Positions 34,401-39,014 of a DNA stretch of 39,014 nucleotides are shown here, in pieces (the first letter of the stretch is position 1; each line of letters begins with the position of its first letter). Origin of the DNA: a virus; IMG/VR virus record IMGVR_UViG_3300010412_000036, positions 1 to 39,014 of that record, one strand, 5' to 3'. The translations under genes were made by a program, and so were the position numbers. The notes under the pieces are model-generated. The model worked only from the letters and a program-made list of their open reading frames with translations. It did no database searches and had not been told where the DNA came from.

Positions 34401-34800
34401 CGTCTGTTCTTTCCCCAATTGATTTGACACTCATTACGTTGAACTGGCGCTCGCTTGGTCTCAGGCGGCGCTCTGAGACGTAGTTACCGTACTCATCGTA
34501 AGTACGCATGACTCCGTCTTCGTGGTCTGCAATGTCGTAACAGACGACCTGTCTGTCGACATAGCCATTCTTGAGTTCATGAGAGAGCTCGCGTACTTTC
34601 TTTGCTCGCTCCTTCTTACGTGAGGTGAACTCTTTCCTCACTTCCGCGAATGTTTCATCCTCCTGCTCCTGCGCCAGGATAGCTTCGGTAATCTTCTGCC
34701 GCTTGAAGTCGGCTTCTTCTTCCGAAATCTGTACTGGCACGACTCTGCTCTCAATCGTATGAGCTAAAGCCTGCAGTTGCTGAGGATCGATCCAATCCAT
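34351..34800 (-). CDS. Unknown 149-aa helical, charged protein
   Basis: ATG at 34800 follows AGGAGGTCCT, an excellent ribosome site. Residues 20-90 are highly charged and helical (SEEEADFKRQKITEAILAQE, EFTSRKKERAKKVRELSHEL), probably a coiled coil. The C-terminal part is polar (VMRTYDEYGNYVSERRLRPS). There is no recognised family. Its 3' end overlaps the start of the next gene by 50 bases. Its role is unknown; a protein-protein or nucleic-acid-binding adapter is possible. Confidence 0.6.
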   Translation of the reverse strand: MDWIDPQQLQALAHTIESRVVPVQISEEEADFKRQKITEAILAQEQEDETFAEVRKEFTSRKKERAKKVRELSHELKNGYVDRQVVCYDIADHEDGVMRTYDEYGNYVSERRLRPSERQFNVMSVKSIGERTDDGSSDQYHTGRERAYH

Positions 34801-34827
34801 AGGACCTCCTGCTGTTAGTGAAATACC

Positions 34828-35058
34828 CTATTCTTTAGGGATGTCGTTTGCATGCCCACCCTCTTCTGGAGTGGGCACTCCGTCTACCATTTTGATACTT
34901 GCGTCAATAGTCTCTTCACTGGAGAGATAGTAGGCATCTTCGCCACGTTCGTTGTTGAGCATTTCGCGTATGTCAAACTCGTCGAGCGGTTGATTCGAGT
35001 AGTATCGCATTCTACGGTCTTGCCCGTCCATACGATAGTTCACGATGTATGTGTACAT
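34828..35058 (-). CDS. Unknown 76-aa acidic protein
   Basis: ATG at 35058 is preceded by AGGTG. It begins with a strand-like YTYIVNYRMDGQDRRMRYYS, continues with an acidic helix (PLDEFDIREMLNNERGEDAY), and ends with a flexible PTPEEGGHANDIPKE. It is too small and unfamiliar to assign. A short CCCTA/TAGGG hairpin sits at its stop but lacks a proper T tract. Confidence 0.55.
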   Translation of the reverse strand: MYTYIVNYRMDGQDRRMRYYSNQPLDEFDIREMLNNERGEDAYYLSSEETIDASIKMVDGVPTPEEGGHANDIPKE

Positions 35059-35081
35059 ATCACACCTGAAAGATGGAATGA

Positions 35082-35576
35082 TTACTTGATCTTGTGTTCC
35101 GCCTTGACGTGATCAATGTGCTCACGCAGCCAGGCTCTGACATGCCGGTCCATGTGGTCGATTTCGAGATCTTCTCCACGCTGGAAGGGTTTACCGTTCG
35201 TTGTTTTCATATGAACTCTGAAGTTCAATCGTTCACGCCTGATATGGGTACGCCTCTCGTAATCGTACTCGGTGTAGCTATCAGCGCGTATTTCATGAAT
35301 GTAGACTTCGACCCATGCACCTTTGACGCGTGCTTTGACCTTTCCACTGATGGCATCCAGGTCGTTATTGAGTCGTTCTACGAGATCGGTAATGTACGGC
35401 CTACGCTTCTTACGCATAGCGTTGATGCGTTCATTCAGGCGACTCTGCTTTTGTCGCAGAATGTCCATCTCTTTGCGTATCGCTTCTTCTTCACGCATGA
35501 TCTTCACTACGCTGGTAGGCTGAGCCTCACGGATCTTCGTAAGGTCCGCCAGCAGGTTCTTCGTTGCTGTCGACAT
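35082..35576 (-). CDS. Unknown 164-aa basic coiled-coil protein
   Basis: ATG at 35576 has AGGAGA about ten bases upstream. Residues about 25-75 form a charged heptad-like helix (REEEAIRKEMDILRQKQSRL, NERINAMRKKRRPY). A beta-rich basic part follows (GKVKARVKGAWVEVYIHEIR, HIRRERLNFRVHMKT), with a final His/Arg-rich helix (DHMDRHVRAWLREHIDHV). The basic beta part could bind nucleic acid, though this is inference from composition. It overlaps the 3' end of the previous gene by 50 bases. Confidence 0.6.
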   Translation of the reverse strand: MSTATKNLLADLTKIREAQPTSVVKIMREEEAIRKEMDILRQKQSRLNERINAMRKKRRPYITDLVERLNNDLDAISGKVKARVKGAWVEVYIHEIRADSYTEYDYERRTHIRRERLNFRVHMKTTNGKPFQRGEDLEIDHMDRHVRAWLREHIDHVKAEHKIK

Positions 35577-35817
35577 GTTCTTGGTCTCCTAGATCTAAAA
35601 AGTTCAAGACGTACGGCTGGGTTTGACTGACTAACCACTCCACACACTCTTCGCGTGAACCTTCGAAGGTGGGGTACCGCTTGTCTAGAAATAGAATGGC
35701 TCGATACAGATTGTCCGGTATCGAGTACATGTGTCCGATGGTCACTTTTCCCATCATCACCGTATCGGAACCAGTGATATGAGGCTTGGCAAGTCTGACT
35801 TTGATTTTTCTGCTCAT
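35527..35817 (-). CDS. Unknown 96-aa protein directly after a terminator
   Basis: ATG at 35817 gives SRKIKVRLAKPHITGSDTVM at the start and a compact mixed domain with a Tyr/Trp-rich middle (YRAILFLDKRYPTFEGSREE), ending EEPAGGPYEDP. The frame stays open upstream to 35979, but that extension is read through a terminator hairpin and looks non-coding (CFCICM-type residues). The chosen start has no Shine-Dalgarno sequence, because the terminator T tract lies immediately upstream. Translation could be leaderless or re-initiated. Function is unknown. Confidence 0.5.
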   Translation of the reverse strand: MSRKIKVRLAKPHITGSDTVMMGKVTIGHMYSIPDNLYRAILFLDKRYPTFEGSREECVEWLVSQTQPYVLNFLDLGDQEHVDSNEEPAGGPYEDP

Positions 35818-35820
35818 ACA

Positions 35821-35863
35821 AATACAAAAGCCGCAGACCTCAGGGTGGGGAAGATCTGCGGCT
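35821..35863 (-). terminator. Intrinsic terminator after the first three minus genes
   Basis: On the minus strand AGCCGCAGA (35863-35855) pairs with TCTGCGGCT (35837-35829) around a 17-base loop, followed by TTTGTATT. It lies about 40 bases after the stop of the 36146-35904 gene and separates the proximal SSB-tip gene group from the distal operon. Confidence 0.7.
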
Positions 35864-35903
35864 GAATGCGCCTGCGACAGGATACAGGCAGTATGGGGAA
35901 TCT

Positions 35904-36146
35904 TTAGACTGGCTCGGCTACGCTTGCTGGCATTGGACCAGCATGGTCTGCGCTGCCTACCTCGTATCCCTTCAGCCATCCTTCAATGAAGGTCATAGCT
36001 GTAGTACGTTTTTCGAAATGGTACTCGTCGCCTTTCAGGAACACGACGTACCAGGTACGTGCTCCGTCCGAACGTTGCTGGGCTGTGCCGCCATACGGGG
36101 CGACCTTCTGCACCAGGTCATTCAGGCTTACATTGAGCTTGGGCAT
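35904..36146 (-). CDS. Unknown 80-aa protein
   Basis: ATG at 36146 is preceded by AAGGAGAGACC, a strong ribosome site. The sequence has a helical start (KLNVSLNDLVQKVAPYGGTA) and a beta middle (ARTWYVVFLKGDEYHFEKRT), then a helix and a flexible Ala/Pro end. This strand-turn-strand with a helix could be a small single-domain binding protein. It is the third gene after two proteins with SSB-type tips and is followed by a terminator. Function is unknown. Confidence 0.6.
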   Translation of the reverse strand: MPKLNVSLNDLVQKVAPYGGTAQQRSDGARTWYVVFLKGDEYHFEKRTTAMTFIEGWLKGYEVGSADHAGPMPASVAEPV

Positions 36147-36155
36147 GGTCTCTCC

Positions 36156-36422
36156 TTAGAATGGTACATCATCATCATTGATACCGCCACTTCCTCCACC
36201 GTTTCCGCCATACGATTGTTTGGCCTTGTCAATCCGCATCTTGGTGGACTGGAACTTTTGTTCCGCGATCGCAGCCACTGCGGCTGGGACCTTATCCATG
36301 GTGGTTTCCGTGGTGATGACGAGCTCTTCTTTCTCGTCAGGGAATTTTCGGCCCTGCTGGTTGGTCTTACCCGGCACGACGCGGCTGAACCGCATCTCAA
36401 CCTTCACGGGTTTGTCACTCAT
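36156..36422 (-). CDS. Small protein with Gly-rich linker and SSB-type acidic tip (DDDVPF)
   Basis: An 88-residue protein with AGAGGT before ATG 36422. Residues 1-68 are a short beta/alpha region (VKVEMRFSRVVPGK, ELVITTETTMDKVPAAVAAI), then a Gly/Ser/Asn linker (about 70-81, SYGGNGGGSGGI) and the terminal NDDDVPF. Bacterial SSB proteins end in a flexible linker plus DDDIPF, which docks repair and replication proteins. The N-terminal part is too short and unlike a standard SSB OB fold. It may be a minimal single-stranded DNA binder, a DNA-metabolism accessory, or a mimic that competes for SSB partners. Confidence 0.6.
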   Translation of the reverse strand: MSDKPVKVEMRFSRVVPGKTNQQGRKFPDEKEELVITTETTMDKVPAAVAAIAEQKFQSTKMRIDKAKQSYGGNGGGSGGINDDDVPF

Positions 36423-36459
36423 CGCTACCTCTTGAACATGATTACACTACTAATATAAT

Positions 36460-36714
36460 CTAAAAGGGCAAATCATCAAAATCATCTGGTGGAATTTGTG
36501 CATCGGCACGTAGCTCGTCCCACATCCACGCATGCCACATGACGATCGCTTCGTGTTCAGCACGGGTGATGACATGGGTCTCTAGCAGCTTGTTGCATTC
36601 ACGAATCAGATCCCACCGATCCATCATGATGAACTCCTGCTCTCTCTCTGAAAGCCTTTCTGGCAGTTCCGCTGTGACGTCCGCCGGGACATTCACGATT
36701 GGTTTCATTGTCAT
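36460..36714 (-). CDS. Small helical protein with SSB-type acidic tip (DDFDDLPF)
   Basis: An 84-residue protein from ATG 36714 (AGGAAGAG upstream; a second ATG two codons later is possible). It is mostly helical: ELPERLSEREQEFIMMDRWD, then ECNKLLETHVITRAEHEAIV and a Trp-rich MWHAWMWDELRA. It ends PPDDFDDLPF, a close match to the SSB C-terminal tip. No OB fold is visible. It is the first gene of the minus operon, next to another protein with the same type of tip, so a shared partner (host SSB-interacting proteins or a phage polymerase/helicase) is a plausible inference. Confidence 0.6.
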   Translation of the reverse strand: MTMKPIVNVPADVTAELPERLSEREQEFIMMDRWDLIRECNKLLETHVITRAEHEAIVMWHAWMWDELRADAQIPPDDFDDLPF

Positions 36715-36746
36715 GACTCTTCCTAAATTGGTTCACGTACAACGAG
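36715..36746. other. Divergent 32-bp spacer between minus operon and plus-strand gene
   Basis: This short gap separates the minus operon start from the plus-strand 36747 gene. It holds the AGGAAGAG ribosome site of the minus gene. I see no convincing -35/-10 pair in either direction, so promoters may lie within the flanking coding sequence or be phage-specific. Confidence 0.4.
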
Positions 36747-37577
36747 ATGGAATGCATGATAGAACATGTGGACAGCTATGGCCAGGTCACCAGAACGATC
36801 ACGTTGTATGAACCTGGTGACATCATCCCTGATGGCATTAATGTCATACCGTACCGTGATCGCCTGAGTGCACAGAAAGGGGACTACGTCACCGATCTGA
36901 ACGGTCTCATGATACCTTGCCGTCGCCGGCAGACGACAAAGCGCGGCATGTTTCTGGTATTCCCACGCTTTGCATGGTTCCCAGAGAAGTATCCTGACTT
37001 CATATACCCGCTGTGGCGGCTCGCGGAGCGAGGAAGGACTCCTGGTATGCCTGACAGCTACAACGCTGTCCTGAGGCTCGTAGGCGCTGGAGAAGACCTA
37101 CTCACGTCAGCTCTGCTTGTCTTCAAAGGGGTGCCACTCAATGTGGCTTGGAAGAAAACACTGCGTATGTTCCGCAATGACCAGTTCCTGGAAGCGCTGG
37201 TCCATCAAGGAGAGTACATGTCCACACTACGAAAGAAGCTCATAGAGCGCGGTATCGATGAGGACCGTATCGCTGAAGAGATCGAGAAGGCTCTTGGTGA
37301 TGACTCTGAAAAGAAGTCTGGCCTGAAAAAGTGGGCACTCGAGACATCTATGAAGATTCTCGAACAGAAGCCGGGTCGTCGTCCACCAGAAGGATCGCCG
37401 CGGTATGACGATGAAGATGAGCTTGACCGGATGATCGGTACTACACCGTCTCCCAGTCTAGCCCTCCCGAGTCCTCCTGCAGGCTTTGTCGAGGTGGGTA
37501 CATCATTCGACGACGTTCCTCATCGTCAAACAGGACAGACGGATCCTGATGCTGACGCAGAGGACGAGCATATTTGA
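36747..37577 (+). CDS. Unknown 276-aa protein, possible small terminase
   Basis: ATG 36747 gives 276 residues, while ATG 36756 three codons later has a slightly better upstream purine stretch. The first half is a mixed domain (GDIIPDGINVIPYRDRLSAQ, MFLVFPRFAWFPEKYPDFIY). Residues about 145-215 are helical, with EYMSTLRKKLIERGIDEDRI, EEIEKALGDD and LKKWALETSMKILEQKPGR, which resembles the DNA-binding and oligomerisation helices of phage small terminases. The end is acidic and proline-rich. It is convergent with the large terminase rather than upstream of it on the same strand, which weakens the call. Its last 137 bases overlap the terminase gene on the opposite strand. Confidence 0.6.
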   Translation: MECMIEHVDSYGQVTRTITLYEPGDIIPDGINVIPYRDRLSAQKGDYVTDLNGLMIPCRRRQTTKRGMFLVFPRFAWFPEKYPDFIYPLWRLAERGRTPGMPDSYNAVLRLVGAGEDLLTSALLVFKGVPLNVAWKKTLRMFRNDQFLEALVHQGEYMSTLRKKLIERGIDEDRIAEEIEKALGDDSEKKSGLKKWALETSMKILEQKPGRRPPEGSPRYDDEDELDRMIGTTPSPSLALPSPPAGFVEVGTSFDDVPHRQTGQTDPDADAEDEHI

Positions 37578-39014
37578 AGGCCATACTCAATGAGTCAGGC
37601 CAGTCATCATGATCATCGTTGCCAAGGTTGATCAGCTGGGCCCACATCTTCTCGAACTGCGGTCGAAGACGGGCATCTACGAAGATGATATCCGTTCTCT
37701 GATCTGCAAAGAATGGCTCCAAGATGGCATTGATCCGGTCCGCTTTTTGCTCCTTGCCTGCTGTCTCCTGGATAAGCCGTGCCGGTTCACGATTCTCCAT
37801 CATCTGCCTGCGGATCTCTTTGAAGACCAGCTCCTGCTGGCCATTGACTTCGATAACCACCATGGATGCATGGTACTTGCGGCGCCATTCCCTGATGATG
37901 GTAGCCTGACCCTCTCGTATCATTCTACCGTCTTTGTACTCGCGATTGATTGCCCATCCACGTCCTCCCATCATGTCGAGAATGACAGGAGCGCTGATGA
38001 GCTCAGTGTCGGCATGACCGGGCTTGTATCTGGTGATGTCACCATGCTGAATGCATGTCACCACGGTCTCGTCGGCTTTTTTCTTCTCTGAGGTGGCGAT
38101 ATCGATCGCTATCGTAGACGCCAGTGGCATGAAGTGGGTCTGATTCTCGTATTCCCACTTGAGCTGAGGTGGTCTGTTGCGTTTGGTGACGATTTCCATC
38201 TTGACGAATCTGAACCGGTCACGGTCATACTTGATCTCCTCAGGTGGGTTGGTGATCGACAAGTATTCCTGGTAGAAATAGGCCACCTTGCCCTGGTCGA
38301 ACGAATCCTTGTAAAGTCCGAGAATGTAGTACAGGTCGTGGCGATCTGGCCATGCAAGACTTTTGAGTCCTTTCTGGATCTGCCCACACTTGCTCTTGTC
38401 AGGGTGTATGAACCTGCCATCAGGTGTGAAGCTGCAGTGAGTATCGATGACGGTCTGGAGCTCCTCAAGACTGATGATCTTGCGTTCGATGCCGAACCAC
38501 TGGTCTGAGCGCTGGATGACTCGAGGTACCGTATCCTCATGCAGGATCGTACCCAGGAAGACGATCTTGCCTTTTTGGGAATCTAGTGAGTTGCCAAGGG
38601 ATGCGAACCACCACTTATTGATGCCGGCACGGCGCTCTTCAGTCTTGACGTTGTTCTCTGAGTAGATATCATCACCAATGATGAGCGTAGGACGCATGCG
38701 CTTGACCTGCTTGCCGCGGACCTGTTGTCCTGCGCCTACTCCCCAGATCGTAGTATCATCAGATGTCGTGAAGGCATTCTGTCGCCAGATACGGTTCTCA
38801 CCGACGATATCTGGATCCTCATCGAGTTGTACAGCCTTCGGGTGCTTGTTGCCGAACAAGGCAGCAAGGTCCTTATGTGACTCGATGACCGACCTGAGGT
38901 TCATCACGAAGGTCTCGCTCATCCCTGAGGTCTCAGAGGCGATCATGATGAGCTTCTCATCCATGAGGTGCTTGAAGATGCGCCCTTCCCTGTTGCGGAA
39001 GGCGATCATCTTAC
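37441..39014 (-). CDS. Terminase large subunit, N-terminus beyond window edge
   Basis: The frame runs off the right end (an AAG lysine codon precedes the first in-window ATG at 39009), so the Walker A region is missing. Counting from that ATG, residues 109-115 (LIIGDDI) are the Walker B strand with D113/D114, and 152-156 (LGTIL) is the coupling motif. The RNase H-like nuclease shows TIAIDIA (D303), VVIEVNG (E387) and DDWPDSLSM (about 468-474). Together they identify the DNA-packaging motor and headful nuclease of tailed phages. The gene is on the minus strand, opposite to all structural genes, and converges with the plus-strand 36747 gene over 137 bases. Confidence 0.9.
   Translation of the reverse strand, partial: KMIAFRNREGRIFKHLMDEKLIMIASETSGMSETFVMNLRSVIESHKDLAALFGNKHPKAVQLDEDPDIVGENRIWRQNAFTTSDDTTIWGVGAGQQVRGKQVKRMRPTLIIGDDIYSENNVKTEERRAGINKWWFASLGNSLDSQKGKIVFLGTILHEDTVPRVIQRSDQWFGIERKIISLEELQTVIDTHCSFTPDGRFIHPDKSKCGQIQKGLKSLAWPDRHDLYYILGLYKDSFDQGKVAYFYQEYLSITNPPEEIKYDRDRFRFVKMEIVTKRNRPPQLKWEYENQTHFMPLASTIAIDIATSEKKKADETVVTCIQHGDITRYKPGHADTELISAPVILDMMGGRGWAINREYKDGRMIREGQATIIREWRRKYHASMVVIEVNGQQELVFKEIRRQMMENREPARLIQETAGKEQKADRINAILEPFFADQRTDIIFVDARLRPQFEKMWAQLINLGNDDHDDWPDSLSMAFKYARPLRQHQDPSVLFDDEERRRMMYPPRQSLQEDSGGLDWETV

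Noticed and set aside
34826-34840. CCCTA/TAGGG hairpin as a minus-strand terminator
   Set aside because: Only five pairs and followed by TATTTCAC instead of a T tract.
1-39014. tRNA genes, CRISPR arrays, insertion sequences or attachment sites
   Set aside because: No cloverleaf, spaced direct repeats, transposase or integrase was seen on reading both strands; a covariance-model scan was not possible.

Overview
The window is a densely packed segment of a tailed double-stranded DNA phage (or prophage). Most likely it is a short-tailed, podovirus-like phage: a connector/adaptor-like end is followed by a large tail-nozzle-like protein and tail fibres, a terminase large subunit lies at the right edge, and no tail tube, sheath or separate tape-measure gene is visible. 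Base composition looks close to half G+C, all three stop codons are used in the normal way, and I see no tRNA, rRNA, CRISPR array or insertion sequence. The host cannot be named from the sequence.

Layout. (1) 3-14669, plus strand: adaptor C-terminus, a 1159-aa nozzle-like beta-propeller protein, then tail-fibre, decoration and receptor-binding-type proteins. Most junctions are 1-4-nt stop/start overlaps, so this reads as one long translationally coupled late operon. (2) 14701-16477: a lysis block with two holin-like membrane proteins and an M15 D,D-peptidase, interrupted by three tiny, very basic proteins. It ends in a strong intrinsic terminator with a GAAA tetraloop. (3) 16593-32098: a probable ejected-protein cassette, with a small protein overprinted by the next gene, two internal-virion-like proteins, and a giant 4207-codon gene. 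(4) 32120-32605: one more plus-strand gene, convergent with (5) 36714-32505, a minus-strand operon of ten small unknown genes punctuated by three intrinsic terminators; its first two proteins end in SSB-type acidic tips. (6) 36747-37577, plus: a lone gene, possibly the small terminase, wedged between minus-strand genes. (7) 37441-39014, minus: the terminase large subunit, cut by the window edge.

The most exciting item is the giant protein. Around residues 1977-2018 it carries an R-x-P ... S-G-x-D-M-D-A-D-R signature that lines up with the catalytic double-psi beta-barrel of multisubunit RNA polymerase beta-prime (NADFDGD) and with the DxDxD motif of giant phage virion RNA polymerases such as phi14:2 gp66. 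A lysine pair about 390 residues upstream resembles the beta-subunit-type barrel. Two copies of a GYYK joint (residues about 1090 and 2812) bracket this core. The best reading is a virion-packaged RNA polymerase fused into a very large ejection protein, which would enter the cell with the DNA and transcribe early genes. This is inferred from motifs and position and needs structural prediction and biochemistry to confirm.
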